Positions 30,431 to 42,635 of a stretch of DNA of 64,000 nucleotides are shown piece after piece. The translations under genes were made by a program, and so were the position numbers. Positions within the stretch are counted from its first letter, which is position 1, and each line of letters starts with the position of its first letter. The DNA lies in assembly GCF_025602895.1 (NCBI RefSeq), contig NW_026516317.1, forward strand, positions 83,438 to 147,437. Reading direction: 5' to 3'. Below the pieces are notes generated by a model, which saw only the letters and a program-made list of their open reading frames with translations, had not been told where the DNA came from and ran no database searches. The stretch comes from Polychytrium aggregatum (lineage: Eukaryota; Chytridiomycota; Chytridiomycetes; Polychytriales).

Positions 30431-32745
30431 TCACTTGTCGCCAGCAGCGAGCTCGGCGGCAGCAGCAGCAGGGTGCTCAGCAGGCTCGGAGCCCGAAACC
30501 GAGGTGGAACGGGGTGCCGAGATGGTGACGGGTGAGAACGGAAGAGGAACAAACACCGGCTTGGGCGAGGTCGGGGTGAGCGGCTTGGAAGCGGTGGTGG
30601 TAGCGGTCGTCTTGGAGGCGTGGTAGGCCGCCAGTTTTTTCTCGCGATAGCTCTTGGGCTCGGCAATGTTGACGACCAGAGACTTGGCGCCGACTTTCTT
30701 GCCGTTCAGCTCGCGCAGAGCCCTTGTGGCCTGCTCCTCGGCTTCGAAAGAGACAAAGCCAAAGCCCTTGGACTGGCCCGAGGACTCGTCCTTCATGACA
30801 CGCGCCGAGACGATACGGCCGTACTTGCGGAAGAGATTGAAGAGCTCCAGGTTGTCGACTTGCTCGTCGAGGTTCTTGATGTACAGATTCTTGCCATCAA
30901 GGGAGGAGTCGTTGCTGGCGGCATCGTTCGAGGCGTTGCTGCTGGTTTCCCAGGCGTGCGGAGTGGTGTTGGTGGTGGTGCTGTTGCCGGAGGACTGCTT
31001 CTGCGTAGGAACAAAGGCAGGGGCGTGCGGGTCGACGGAGTGCTGGGCGTTGAGGCTGCCTGGCTGGTGCCAGCCGGTCTGAGAGGGCGAGCCCCAAGAG
31101 GGAGTGGGGGAGTTCCACTGGCCATTTGCAGCGGTGCCGCTCACGGGAGGCGGAGGACTGCTCCAGCCAGCAGCGACGGTGGGAGTAGGAGGCGGGCTGT
31201 TCCATCCCACGGGAGCGCTGGTGGGCGACATGGGAGTGTTCCAGCTCATGGTGGGGGAGGCGGGCCCGCGGCTGGACTGCCAGCTGTCGCGCCGGCTGGC
31301 CTGGTCGCCGGGAGGAGAGGCATCGGGCTTCCACGAAAGACGGTTGTTGCTGGAGGACGTGGAGTTCTGGCGGGTGGGGTATTGGTACGGCGAGTTCTTT
31401 GGGAACTGCCAAGAAAGCGAGCTGGTCGAGGGCGCGGCCGTGGTTAGTGTCTCTGGACCGAGGTATCAAGGCATGTGCCCAATACAAAAGCTCAAGGTGT
31501 CCGGCCGGAGGGGACATGCAGCCGCTGTAAGCTCTCGGGGGGTGCAAAACCTACATGGGACAGCCGCGGAAGGTGGAGCCGTTCAGCTCTCTCAGGCACT
31601 GGTCGGCGTGGTCCTGGTTCTCAAACTGCACGAGCGCATAGGACTCGGTGCCGGAGCGATCCAGCATGACCTTGCAGACCATGATGCGGCCGAATTCGCG
31701 AACGACGTCGAACAGATCCAGCGATGTGGTGCCCAAAGGAATGTGCTTGAACACGATCGTCTTGGATCCAGATGTGGTGCTAAAGTTCATGTTGGGGTCC
31801 TTGAAGAGGCATGAGACCTTGGAGCCCAGGAACATGGACTGGTTGACCGTGGCGTAAAACTTTTCGGCTGCAGACGCAACGTGAACAGCGCGGCGGAGAT
31901 GAGTCCGCAGAGGAGCGTAGCACCAGATGGCTATGGTGAGTATTGAGAAGCTGCGGCAGGAGCGGGCGTGGTCGCAGCGACAATGGCGGTAGTGCGAGAG
32001 ACTCCAGGACAGAGACAGGCGGGACTTGCCTTCGATCAGGTGGCGGAAGATGAGCTTGTGTCGGCCGAGAGGAGCAGACGTCACAGGGTCGCGCTCCATG
32101 AGGACCTTGCTGCAAACCGATACCACATTCCGAGCAAAAGAGCGGGCAGCGAACGGTCAGCAAGGCAGAGCGGGGGGGGTGGAGGGGTCGAAATGAAGCC
32201 GAAATGCAGCCGAAATGCAGCCGAAATGAAGCCGAAATGCAGCCCGAGGAGCAACCCGAAATTAAGGGAGACAAATGCAGTTTCCGGCTGGTCTGTGCGA
32301 GATGGGCGGGCAGCACCGGCCGAGGATGGAGGATGCAGCCTTACGTTTCGAGCCTCATGTCGTTGAGGACCCTCACCAAATCCTGTCGACAGAAACACAG
32401 ATAAAGTCAGCCGAGATTCGCGGAGCAGGGAGGACAGGAGGCGAGTCTGTCTCCCGGCCACAAGAGCGTCGCTGGAGCATGGGCCAGGGCGATGCAGCCT
32501 ACCATCTCAGTGATAGTGAACGGAAGTCCACTGCACAGACACAAGGGAGATATGGGCCGGAGCAGAGAAAGGTCAGCGGCAGCGACATGGCGATCGCGGA
32601 TGCAGGTCGATGCAGGTCGATGCAGGTCGATGCAGTATGGTCTCAGGACAGAAGCCTTCCCCCCCCCGCAAGGACGGGGGTATGCGGCAGAAGCCCACCT
32701 GAGGAAGATGGCTGGGTAGCCGTCAAGAAGAGATTCGATGGACAT
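30431..32745 (-). CDS. RNA-binding protein with RRM domains
   Basis: A minus-strand gene ending at the stop at 30431-30433. The clearest RRM is in the last exon: RNP2-like NLYIKNLDEQVDNLELFNLF and RNP1 KGFGFVSFEAEEQATRALRE. An earlier exon (about 31860-31560) holds another RRM (TIVFKHIPLGTTSLDLFDVV; ESYALVQFENQDHADQCLRE). Further exons upstream (QDLVRVLNDMRLET near 32380-32345; RDPVTSAPLGRHKLIFRHL near 32090) may be part of a first domain. A likely start is the ATG at 32745 (MSIESLLDGYPAIFLR, donor GTGGGC). A Trp/Pro/Ser-rich linker (WNSPPPTPT-type repeats) separates the RRMs. Such proteins act in mRNA stability or translation; the exact orthologue is unclear. Confidence 0.7.
32170..32265. 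repeat. Tandem GCCGAAATGCA-type repeat
   Basis: Several 10-11 base units (GCCGAAATGCA, GCCGAAATGAA) in an intron of the RRM gene, preceded by a poly-G run at about 32171-32178. Confidence 0.7.
32599..32635. repeat. 10-bp tandem repeat GATGCAGGTC
   Basis: Three full units and a partial one, inside the first intron of the RRM gene as modelled. Confidence 0.8.
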
Positions 32746-33569
32746 GGCTATTCGAGATTTGTGATAGATTTTGAAGTGGCGATATGAGATGCAATGGCCA
32801 GATTAAAAAAATAGGTGGCTGAATGGACGAAAGGGAGTCGGCGCAGCGGTGGGAGCCGGGGGGATTAGGGCAGCAGAAGGAAGGGGGGGAGGAAGAGCAA
32901 ACAGAGATGGCCAGGGGGAAAGCAGATGAGGTCCTAGTCGCTGGTGGGGTCTTTCACAAATGCAGGAACAGCGGGGTCAGTCTCGGTCGACGGCAAGCTC
33001 GCAGGAGGGGCTTGATCGTTGGAGTCCTTGACGACCAAAGACCCGCTGGCCGAGGCTTTTTCTCGGCCTCGCTGGCGCAGAGACGCCGGGCGAGAAGCTT
33101 GGTGCTGTCGTGTGCCCCGGTCGTCGCTGCGGTGCTTTCGATTGTTACTGCCGTGCTTCTGGCCTGTGGCCGCCAGGGACAACCAACGAGAGCGCCGAAA
33201 GCGATCGCGGCCTTCCTGATTTGGGGCCGCTGTGCGCGTCGGTGGCGGCCGGCAGAGGCACGGCCCTGGGTCGTTGTCGTTGTGGCAGGCGCAGTCGGTG
33301 ACGCCGGGCGGATCGATGGTGAGGGGCAGTGGGATCCGAAGATGGTGGGCGAGCGGGGAGGGACATGGCTCATGAGCGGCAGCAGCACGGGCAATCTGCG
33401 CGGCGCTGGCGATAGACTTTGGTCTATTACGACATGGTGCATTGTCCGCATGTGAGGGCACTGCAAACATCGAGCGCATCAACCTGAACCACCAACACCA
33501 ACCATCAACCACCAATCACCAAATACCAAATATCAAATACTAATCATCAAACACATCCTCTGCTGGTCG
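32746..33569. other. Intergenic; one unsupported minus-strand frame
   Basis: An open frame of 193 codons (33515-32934, minus) is Arg/Ser/Pro-rich without motifs. AACCACCAA-type repeats at about 33484-33545 lie just past the USP gene end. I see no convincing gene. Confidence 0.35.
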
Positions 33570-36500
33570 CTATGACGTTAGCGGGCCCGGCGGCGGCACG
33601 GTCGATGTGGCGCTGACATCTCCAGCGCCATCAGCAACGGGTGTTTGCTGGGGCAGTTCGGCAGCTGTTCCATCGCAGAGTTCCAGGTTCTCGCGCACAT
33701 AGAAGCACATGTATCTGCAGGCACACCGGATGCGGTCAATAGATCCGTCGGCGTCGAGAGTCAGGGCAGCCGAACGCTGTGCCAAACCCGAGCCAGCGGT
33801 GGCGGTCCGAAGCGACGTCGGTGCCGATAGCATCACACAACACCCGCATCCAACACGCATCAACACACACAAGGTGGAAAACTCACATTTGGTTCTCCAG
33901 CGCAGCTTGAGGGTCCGTCAGCGTGATGCTGTGGTCGTCGATGTTGAACCACTATGAGCCCCGGCGAGCGGGTTGCCGAGCAATACAGCGAGTCAGCAGC
34001 AGCCGCGGTCGCAGGTTCCAATCGCTCATGTACATCCAGCCATGCAAAGGATATCCCAGCGCCAGACCAGTCCGCCCACTCATTAAATACCTCGCCGCGG
34101 TACTTGACGCATGCGGTGTAGTGTCCAGTCTCAAGCTTGCCCTGATGATTGACGATCGCAAAGAGCGAGTAGCGGTGGGCAGGAACCGTATCGCTGAGGG
34201 AAGAAGCCCGGCCGGCATCGTGGTAAGGATGGCAACTCGTACACGCTGTCGTTGGCCGCATCGGCTCGGCCATGGACACGCAGGTCCGCCAGCGCACCGC
34301 ACCAAGGCCGGCTGTGGACTTACACTTGGTAGTCAAACTGCGAGGGCCCCTTCAGCACTGTTTTTTTGATCGGCGTGGTTGTATCCTTCTTGACCGTGGC
34401 CTTCTTCATGCGTAGCTTGACCGATCGGGATGTATACGGCGTCATGTCGAGGTCGGTCGGAACCCTGACAAACGTCTCGATCTTGGAAGACGAAACGGCC
34501 GTGTGCTCGAAGCGCTAAGGACAACAGTTGCGTGCATTTGAGAGCCATCCACAGACAAGGCGGGTCAGCACAACACAGCTATCAGCGCATGGTGATCTGC
34601 AGCTCGCTTGTCGATGGGCCGGCGGCTCGCTCACTGACCTTGAGCTGGATACCCAGGACAGGAGGGAGCTTTTTGATCGACAGCTGCTTGGTGGCTTCCT
34701 GTGGGGTATTGTCGCAGTTGGCGCAGGTATACTCCTGGGACCCCAGCCGTTCGGGATGTGTGAACCTGGCCAGACCGACAAGAGTCAGCGAGGACACAGG
34801 GGTGCGCTCGTGTCAGCGATATGGCCCCCGAAACATGCCCCTTGGCTTGCGGCGACGAGCTTTGTTGCTCCAGAGGCGCCGGCCCACCTGTCGAGGCAGT
34901 CCACCAATGTGCAGCCGTCATCGTGTCTGATGCGGGCAGACTCCTCCGATGTGGGCGTGACTGTGTCGTCGAGCTTTTTCTTGATCTTCTTGGCCGACTT
35001 TGCGGTGTTTTTCAGGTCCAGCGACAGATCCAGCATCGGGTCGTTCACCGTGGTCACATTGTAGCACTTGAGGCAGGTCACGTCCGACTGGAGCAGGCCC
35101 GAGAACACCTGGTGCACCACGCACTGGCAGTTCGGAGTTTCCTCGGTGCCTGGCGCAGAGTTTCATTTTTTCGAGACGATGATCAGCCGCATGCCATCAA
35201 CGTGGGCCGTGATCGCAAAAACCGCACTCTTGCATTCGAAAGAGCCCCGAACGAGAGCGAGGCTGTCGCTCCACAATCCCTACCGACACAGCCGCTGTGG
35301 ATGGCGCTCAGAATCGATATGAAGAATTCGTGCGCATCCTGCTGGGAATAGCGCGCAAGGTGCTTCTGCGACATCCACATCTGGTACAAAATCGCTGTTG
35401 GGCCATACGGCGTTGACACGTTCGTGGTATAGGACTATCTTCCCCCCCCCAGATGCAGAGGTGAGAGAATGCAACGCTGAGTCTCATCGGCCGGACACCG
35501 TTATATCCTCCATATGGCCAGGGGATCGAGAGGAGCACAGACACGATCGCCGCACGAGTTACTTGTCGACAGCGACTCGACATTCTGCACCCGCAAAGTC
35601 CTGCGCACTTACGTTGCTGAAGAGCTTGTCGATCTCGCAGGCCATGCAGGACTGGTTCGGGCACCTCGCGGCATCATGCTTGTCGGCCAAGAAGTGGCCC
35701 CGTAGAAGTGGATTGTGGATAAAGGTTTGCAGCACAGCGTTCATGAAGCAGGTCGAGCCCATGTTTCGGAGACCGCGCAAGCCTGGAGCGAGGGTTGGAC
35801 CGAGCAGCATCAGCAACCGAGCCAGCGATCGTACCAGCGATCGTACCGGCGATTGTACCAGCAACCGAGCCAGCGATCGCATCAAAACCCATGTCGGGAA
35901 CTCATGCCGAAACCCGCTCCAACCCGTCGAGCAGCTGGGCTTCAATGACGCCTTACCGCCGCAACGTTGCAGATCCGCATGGGTCTTGATGAACTCGGTT
36001 TCTTCAGACGTGGCCGTCCATTCCACAGGACGGACCCTCCGAACGGAGGGCTCTGAAGATGAAATCAGAAACGGAGGCGCAGAATGAAGTGTATAATGGC
36101 AGTGTTAGCGAGGGCGAGCAATTGGTGAGGCTGCGGGGCTGGATACCGTTTGGCAGCCGGCCTAGCCAGATGCATTACCTTTGACCCTGGAAATGAATGC
36201 GTCTGTCCGAGTTCGCTCGGACTGGACGATGGACTCGAGCTCGAGGTCATAGACATAGTCGTGGCAAGCGGCGCAGTAGACGGTATAGTGCGAGAGATCC
36301 AGTGCTGTGTCCAAACGAGGGAGATGAGAGCAGGATCGGCGTGCAGGCCGCCGACTGGAAAGGCGACCACCACCACCATCCTCGAGCCCACAGAGATCCA
36401 CCAAGACTCTGTGCCCCTTCTCCACAACTGACCAAAGTTGTGGTTTGCTTCCGAGAAGTGCTTCTTCATGTGTCCGTCTTTCCAGCAGCCGATATACACG

Positions 36501-37195
36501 CATTCGATGCAGGAGTGCAGCCGCCCAAGGGTTTCATCGCAGACAACGCACTGGGGCGAAGGAAGCTGTGAAAGGAGCCGACGAATGCAGATCGTTAGTC
36601 GTCCCGGCTTGCTCATCAAAACGCTGCCCGCGATGCTGGCTGCATCAGTACAGACGACGCCTCTCGGCGTGCTCATCGAAGCAATCACCTATTCCAGCGG
36701 GCCCGATGCAGGCTGGCAGTGCTTTTCGGGCAGTGTCAGCTCGCTCGGCGACGATGAATGTAGCGGATGGCTTTGCGCTCGCTCGTGCAGCAGCACCCCC
36801 AGTCAGCGCATGGGCCCGTATCGCCTCACAGAACCCACCTTCTCCATGGCCGTCATTTCCTTCTCTAGGACACCCCGCTTGCGCTTCTTGCCCGTGCCAC
36901 CGCCGTTGGCGATCATGGCCGCCTCTTCCTCGACGAGAGCCTTGCGGGCCTTCTTGGTCATGTGCAGATGGAATCGGGCTTGATGGCACATCGAGTATCG
37001 CACGCATGTCCGAAACGAGTCAAAGAACTCTTCAGAGTTGGATCGCAGCTTGGCCTTCTGCAGATGAACACATCCATGGGCGCTGGCGTCGGTGCTCCTT
37101 CGGAAGACCGAGACCGGAAAGAAGGGCTTGCCATGGGATGCATCCGCGGATCCTTTTTTCTGCGGCGAGGAGGTGGGATGGCCGGCTTTGACCAT
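33570..37195 (-). CDS. Ubiquitin carboxyl-terminal hydrolase, Ubp8/USP22 type (SAGA deubiquitinase)
   Basis: Removes ubiquitin from histone H2B as part of the SAGA coactivator. The N-terminal exon (37195 to about 36842) has HGCVHLQKAK and a basic segment. The next exons carry the rest of the UBP zinc finger (CVVCDETLGRLHSCIECVYI; HYTVYCAACHDYVYD). The catalytic Cys box is GLRNMGSTCFMNAVLQTF at about 35770-35730. Further in are QQDAHEFFISILSAI, a CLKCYN / CANCDN zinc pair (near 35060 and 34720), and the His box GKLETGHYTACVKYRG (about 34140-34095) followed by WFNIDDHSITL. The last exon ends PPPGPLTS with the stop at 33570. The protein is split by about ten introns. USP22/Ubp8 is chosen over other USPs from the N-terminal zinc finger layout. 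Confidence 0.85.
35810..35883. repeat. Tandem repeat of CGATCGTACCAG type in USP intron
   Basis: Diverged 12-base units (CAGCGATCGTAC, CGGCGATTGTAC, CAGCAACCGAGC) in an intron next to the catalytic-Cys exon. Confidence 0.75.
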
Positions 37196-37582
37196 ACTTG
37201 CGGGCGGTTGGGGTCCTTGCTGGGCTCGGGCGGGTGGTTAGATGGGTGGACAGACTCCGGACGCAGCCGGATCGGGCCGTGGACGGTCGAAAGGAGGGGA
37301 GAGGCCGGGAAGGTTGATGGAGGACCAAGATGGATCGTCGGGCCAGCGACACCGCCGGGGCCAAGTTGCACGACGCATGTTCGCGCCGGGCACATCTCAA
37401 CAGTCTCCGGGTCTGCCTCTCATCCGGCTGTGCCTCTTCCTCATCCACGATTGCCGTCATTGCCTGGCCCGCCGCCGGTATCTGCTGCGTCGCTGATAGC
37501 CATATATCGCCGGACACGGAGCAGTCCACCAGCTAGTGTAAATCGAACGCCGGACGCCGGATCAGTCGCCGATCGCAACGAA
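37196..37582. other. Divergent promoter between USP and SEN2
   Basis: About 390 bases between two divergent starts. Open frames cross it on both strands but are overprints with no motif. Confidence 0.4.
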
Positions 37583-39097
37583 ATGGACAAAACGGCCCGG
37601 GGCAAGGCCCAGCATCTCCGTGAGCTGCACCGTCGGCCACTTCCGGTCCAGATCGCCCCGCATGGTCTCGGGCTGCGGTTGCTGCTACCCTCATGGCTGT
37701 ACTTATTCCGTCAGCCAGCTCGCCCAAAAGCCATCTCGACCGTCAGCGGATCCATGGTGTGGAGCCCAGAAGACTATCTTCTTCTCTGGCAGTGCGGCTT
37801 CTTTGGAAAGGGCACGCTTTCTCGCAGCGAGCTCACCTGGGAAATGCGCCAGACTCGAGGAGGCGGAGGCGAAGGTATCGCCGGACTGAAGCAGAAGACC
37901 AGCGACCCATCAGGGTCGGCGCAAGATCCCGGCATCCTGTCTCTGGGCCAGGCTCTGGATCTCGAGAGCAACCAGGACGACCCCGCTGCCCTGCCACCCT
38001 CGCTGAAGGGCCTAGAGTCGATGCAGCTCACGGCCGAAGAGTCCTTCTTTCTGGCATTCGCCTTGGGTTCACTCGAGGTCACCCACTCGGTTTCAAAGGT
38101 AAGATAGCGCCGGCGGCACTGACCCTTGACCACCACGAACGAAGCTGTGAATCTCTGTCATGGAGGCCTGATGTCTCACCCTCAATGCTATTGCCTCGGC
38201 CTGTGGGTCGCGACGGGCATGGCTCCACTCTGTGATCTTTTTCTTCTTCTTTTCTTTTCTGGCTTAGAAACAACTGACGATCCTGGATCTATGGAGCAAG
38301 TTTCATGCCGACGCAGTTGTGCAGCGGTCCCGCCATCCTCCGACGGAGGGCGAGATATGGTGCCCAGACAATCCGTTTGTGGTCGCATACGCTGCATACC
38401 ACTTTTACCGAGCGCTCAAGTGGGTGGTTCGCTCGGGAATCAAATTCGGAACAGACTTTGGTGCGTAATCATGGAATTGGACCCTGGTCGCATAGCCAAA
38501 CGGACCAAACGGACCAAACGGACCAAACGGACCAAACGGACCAAAGCAGCCGCATGCCCATCGCTCTAACTGTTGCAAACTTGCGGTCCCACTCAGTGCT
38601 CTACCAGAAAGGACCGGCATTTCGTCACTCCGAGTAAGTCGAATCGCAGGGAAAGGCGAGCCAGAGGATGGGTTGGATCGATATACCACTCGCCGTCTCA
38701 CACCAGTGCGTCTCCACTCCCCACCATAGCTATGCCGTCACCGTGATCTCGACGAAGCCATCGGCCCAGCGGCAGCATAGCCCTGAGCCCGAAATCGAAT
38801 CGTCCGGACGCCCATCCAGCACCTGGCAGCAGTTCCTGGCATCATCACGGGTGTGCGCACAGGCCAATAAGGTATGTACTCCATCTATCGATGGCCGACC
38901 CATAGCCACACACACAACCCAAGATCCTAACATTTCGGCCGCATCATCAGCGCATGCTGCTCTGCTACGTTCAGGTTCCCGACACTTTGTCGGTCGAGAC
39001 CCATCGAGACGACCCTGCCGCGGCTCTGCGGCAGTACAGCATCTTTGATGTGGTTGTTTCCCGATGGGTTCCACAGCGGACACGGGAAGCAGCGTAA
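37583..39097 (+). CDS. SEN2: tRNA-splicing endonuclease catalytic subunit Sen2
   Basis: Cuts the 5' splice site of intron-containing pre-tRNAs within the four-subunit Sen complex. Five exons: 37583-38098, 38268-38460, 38597-38633, 38730-38871 and 38951-39097. They total 1035 bases, or 344 residues. Family signatures: MVWSPEDYLLLWQCGFFGKG near the N-terminal third, MQLTAEESFFLAFALGSLEV, FVVAYAAYHFYRALKWVV, then the catalytic block RSGIKFGTDF + VLYQKGPAFRHS + YAVTV containing the Tyr and His, and the Lys at ANKRMLLCYVQV. The C-terminus DVVVSRWVPQRTREAA is also typical. The three-residue catalytic set (Tyr, His, Lys) is complete. Confidence 0.93.
38497..38545. repeat. 9-bp tandem repeat CCAAACGGA in SEN2 intron 2
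   Basis: About five perfect units within the intron between the second and third coding exons. Confidence 0.85.
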
Positions 39098-39349
39098 CGA
39101 CACAAATGTCCCTGCGTGTGATCGAGCCAGAAGAGCCAGACGATGCCCAAGTCCATGTCAGGAGGTAGACGGCTCAGCTGAGCTGCGACATTACTCGTCT
39201 GCAGCCTGCTCAGACTGAACCGGGACGCAGCAGCTTATTGGGCTGAGTGATGCTGATCGATCACTCAAGCGACATTGATCGGTGCTAGTACTGCCGTGAT
39301 GGACTCGGCCGATGACTATACCGCGAGACAGATCCTCAAGGAAATGGCT

Positions 39350-39448
39350 TACACTATATTCAGAAAAAAACGGGACAATATAGCCGTTTCCATGAACAGT
39401 AGTATGTGCTGTGCTTGCGTCAAGCAAAGCCACAAGAAATAAAACAGA
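39350..39448 (-). ncRNA. Candidate guide (omega/fRNA) region at the right end of copy 2
   Basis: The equivalent of 20302-20401. The 30-base hairpin is at 39434-39405 and unchanged from copy 1, and only a few bases differ in the whole interval. The guide would be read from 39349 downwards. Conservation may reflect recent common origin and not RNA function. Confidence 0.4.
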
Positions 39449-41821
39449 TCACTTTGGCAGCCTCCGAGTGAAGACCGCCGGTCGCTCTCCGATCTCCACA
39501 ATCGACCTGCATACTGTGATCATGTTGCGCGCCGCATTGACGTCGCGATTCCACACTGTCCGGCAGCTGGGATTCTTGCAGCTCCTGACAAAGTGGGAAT
39601 TCGCAATACTGGGCGCTTCCAGATCCCTCAGCCGAGAGGGCATCAGGCAGTTGGAGCACACCTGCGAGGTGTTGAACTCGTTCGTTGAGGCTACCTTGAC
39701 GCTTCCATGATGGTGATTGGGACGGCGTCGGTGGTGCTCGAATTGCTCAAAGTACCGAGCAAACCGCTGCCTCCGAGGGCTGGATGCATAGCCCTTGCCT
39801 TGCCGCCATGACGCATTGCCAAAGGCGATCACCACATCGGTCCGTATCGGGGCGTGCTTCAGGACGGCCTTGCACATCTTGTCGACGGCCACTTGGCGCC
39901 TCTTGTGGCCCGTGAAGCGATGGTGACGGGCCTTCTTGCCAAGGTGGAAGTCGAGCTGCACTCGCAGCTCCGGTTGCAGGACATGGGCGAGATGGACCTT
40001 GAAGGCCTCCGAGGACGACACCTTGGGCGAGGGGGTGGTCGACATCCAGGTCTCGATGCTGAGTCGATACTTCATGGTGTTGTGCCACTCAGTATTGGAC
40101 GTATGGCCACACATTTGCTGGTAGTGGCCATTCGAGAATGAGACCACCTCGTCTTGGTGGCCCGGTGCTTGGATGACCGCCGTGAAGATGGAGCCGACTC
40201 CAGGATCGATGCCAATCCAAGTGGTCTTGTCGGGGTCTGGGCTGCCGATGTGGGCCTGGATGCGCTGCTCGGCAGTCGGAGGAGGCTCGGAGGTCTCGGT
40301 GCGATCGGTTCGAGGCAGAAACTTGACGAGACCGATGGTGCATCCAATGCCATCGGTGCTGATCTCGTAGTTGAACAGCTTGTGATTGATATCCCGGTCA
40401 CGGAAGAGGGAACTACGCAGCTTGAAGCAACTGCGCCAGAGACGATCCTGGTTGTTGACACCGTCCTCACCTTCTTCCTTGAGCATGTCCCGGGTGAGGC
40501 CGAGACGATGTTCGGAGTCAAGGAGATCCCAGAGAGTGGCCGTGTCGATCTTGACATACTTGGCCGTGGCAGTGCACAGAGGAACCATCGTGCACACGGC
40601 CGGAGGAGTGTCGACGGCGAGCTGCTTCAGTGCCCAGTTGATCCTGGATGCCAGCTTGTTGATCTTGGACTTGGTGGTGCCGAGCTCAGACTTGGCCGTG
40701 GTGAACCTCTTGTCGTCGGAGAGAATGCCTTGGGTAGTGAGCTTGTCCAGCTTGGCCTGGCGCTGCAGCTCGGTGACTCGGAGGGCGGGCATGTCACAGT
40801 CGATCCACTTGTGGACATTGTCGACCATCTTGTCTCGGGCGAGGATTCCCACATGGTGTGAGAGGCGATGGAGGGCCCGGAAGCGGTCCTGGTCGCTGCT
40901 GTACCGAAACTCGTCCAGGACGTGGCCAAAGTCTGGATAGAGGAACTCGAGATCGGCCTTGGGTGGAGTCGAGTCCGGTTTCTCGAAGAGCTCGAGACAG
41001 GCCTCGATGGCTTCGTGCTTATGCTTGTTGGCTGGGAAGACGGCAGCGCAGAAGCGGCGAAGGAGTCGCCAGTAGGCCAGGTCGAGGTGGGTGGTGCAGT
41101 TGGTGGCATAGGCATTGACAGCCAGTGTGAGAAGCTGACTGTGAGCACCATCAGGTAGACGAGGGGCCGGAGGCAGGTCTGCGTGCCGAGTGGTCTGGTA
41201 GTCGCGAAAGGAAGCGACCAGATGCTCGTTGTATTTCTTGGTCTCCCTGGCCGTCGAGAGGGCACCGTCCTGGACGATCTTAAAGCACTGGCGGATGAAA
41301 GCAGGGGTGGCCCTGGAGATGACGGGGACGGGAATATCCTGCTCGATGCACCGGAGGATGTGCAGGTTGAGCAGCCTGGATGCCTCGAACTGGATCTGGG
41401 TCATGGCCTCGACGGTGGCCTGGATCTTGTCGCGGAGAGCGGGATTGAGACAACAGCCATCCATCGTCTGCTTGAAGCAGCTGAACTGAGGGGCGGATGA
41501 CCTTCCATCCACGAGAGGGACGACAGAACTCTTGAGGGGGTGATATTCGGGACATTTGCTAGTGTTGCAGCGTTCGTGATCGGTGCCATCGCACTGGCGA
41601 CATCGCTTGCCGGTACTCGAGGAAGTAGATGGACCAGGCTCGGTGGGATCGACATCCATTGGATCTGCAGAAGCAGTGGTGGTGAGCGACGGAGCAACAG
41701 ACGACCAAGCATGCGTGGGGTCAGAATACGAACCAGAGACAGGCTCCGACTGTGACTTGGCTTTCTTGGGCCTGGGTGGCCGAGGCTGGCCATCACCGGT
41801 ACCCTTACGCTTCGGAGGCAT
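39449..41821 (-). CDS. Fanzor RNA-guided nuclease (TnpB-like), copy 2, intact
   Basis: A 790-residue intronless protein of identical length to copy 1, with about 50 substitutions and no indel, stop or frameshift. D539, E715, D760, the zinc-ribbon cysteines and the N-terminal Cys/His cluster are all kept. Substitutions cluster in the middle (residues about 190-310 and 420-530) and next to the first CxxC (CSNCLMPSRLRDLEA against CSKCLEPVRLEGLDA). The even length and preserved catalytic residues suggest a functional protein. Confidence 0.93.
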   Translation of the reverse strand: MPPKRKGTGDGQPRPPRPKKAKSQSEPVSGSYSDPTHAWSSVAPSLTTTASADPMDVDPTEPGPSTSSSTGKRCRQCDGTDHERCNTSKCPEYHPLKSSVVPLVDGRSSAPQFSCFKQTMDGCCLNPALRDKIQATVEAMTQIQFEASRLLNLHILRCIEQDIPVPVISRATPAFIRQCFKIVQDGALSTARETKKYNEHLVASFRDYQTTRHADLPPAPRLPDGAHSQLLTLAVNAYATNCTTHLDLAYWRLLRRFCAAVFPANKHKHEAIEACLELFEKPDSTPPKADLEFLYPDFGHVLDEFRYSSDQDRFRALHRLSHHVGILARDKMVDNVHKWIDCDMPALRVTELQRQAKLDKLTTQGILSDDKRFTTAKSELGTTKSKINKLASRINWALKQLAVDTPPAVCTMVPLCTATAKYVKIDTATLWDLLDSEHRLGLTRDMLKEEGEDGVNNQDRLWRSCFKLRSSLFRDRDINHKLFNYEISTDGIGCTIGLVKFLPRTDRTETSEPPPTAEQRIQAHIGSPDPDKTTWIGIDPGVGSIFTAVIQAPGHQDEVVSFSNGHYQQMCGHTSNTEWHNTMKYRLSIETWMSTTPSPKVSSSEAFKVHLAHVLQPELRVQLDFHLGKKARHHRFTGHKRRQVAVDKMCKAVLKHAPIRTDVVIAFGNASWRQGKGYASSPRRQRFARYFEQFEHHRRRPNHHHGSVKVASTNEFNTSQVCSNCLMPSRLRDLEAPSIANSHFVRSCKNPSCRTVWNRDVNAARNMITVCRSIVEIGERPAVFTRRLPK

Positions 41822-41949
41822 GGGGGCAGAGAATGCTGGGTGCCTGCCAGTGGTACTGGTCAGAGCAGAGACTTTTTTTTATCGTACAATGGCGCGATGA
41901 TCAGATCAAGGCGAGATGAGGGAAGAAAGCAGCAGGACGAAGGTGTGGC

Positions 41950-41956
41950 ATTTATA
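41950..41956 (-). promoter_or_regulatory. TATA box of Fanzor gene, copy 2
   Basis: TATAAAT on the minus strand, 129 bases upstream of the ATG at 41821, at the same distance as in copy 1. Confidence 0.55.
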
Positions 41957-42635
41957 CCCGAGAGCAGGAGCCCGTCGTTGCGGGCTGGTTGGGGAAGTGA
42001 CCCTGTTCAAAAATCGCCGAGAGGTTCAAGCCAGGGATGTGAACGTGAGAACGGCGGCTTGATTGGGGGACTAAACCCCAAATCGGTGGGGACTCAATCC
42101 CAAAGAAGTTCTCGATGGGATTGAAGTCGGGCGAGGCAGGTGGGGTGAAGATCACTGACCATCCTCGGCGCTCGATGCAGTCCAAGACAGCCCTTGTCTT
42201 GTGCATGCTGACATTGTCCATTACAATCACAGAGTCATCTGGGAAGCTCGCTCGCTCAAAGAACTCGACCATCGAGTGTGTCTTGAATGATGTGGGGATG
42301 TACATGCGATGCAGCACACCAGAGTGGTTGATGGCAAATGCAGCCGAGACAGACTTGTGCTTCATATGATTGCGCTGACGGAGTGGGACGCCCTTCGGTG
42401 AGTATCCGTAAAGAGGGAAAATGGATCTCCTGATCCCTGTCTCATCGACAAAAACGAATCGCCGCGGGTCGATGGAGCGGACCTGGTCCCTGAACTGTGC
42501 CACTCGCTCATCCAGTCGCTTGGACTTGTAGAGGTGTGTTGCACTCTTGTGTGAGAGACCTGCTCGCTGTAGGGCAGTGTGGCAGAGTGAGAGTGAAACT
42601 TTCCTCTGGAGAGTGGTTGTGTGGCGAATGGTCAT
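41952..42635 (-). pseudogene. Tc1/mariner DD34E transposase with internal deletion
   Basis: The frame starts MTIRHTTTLQRKVSL and keeps the DDE core (FVFVDETG, VIVMDNVSMH, SPDFNPIENFF). Relative to copy 1, an exact 81-codon in-frame deletion removes the helix-turn-helix region, so the protein should not bind its terminal repeats. Unlike copy 1, the DDE part is not frameshifted. After the catalytic Glu the frame runs on into the Fanzor promoter region, so the native C-terminus is missing here too. Confidence 0.85.

Noticed and set aside
32934-33515. 193-codon minus-strand frame
   Set aside because: Compositionally biased (Arg/Ser/Pro), no motif, no splice partners; GC-rich DNA gives such frames by chance.
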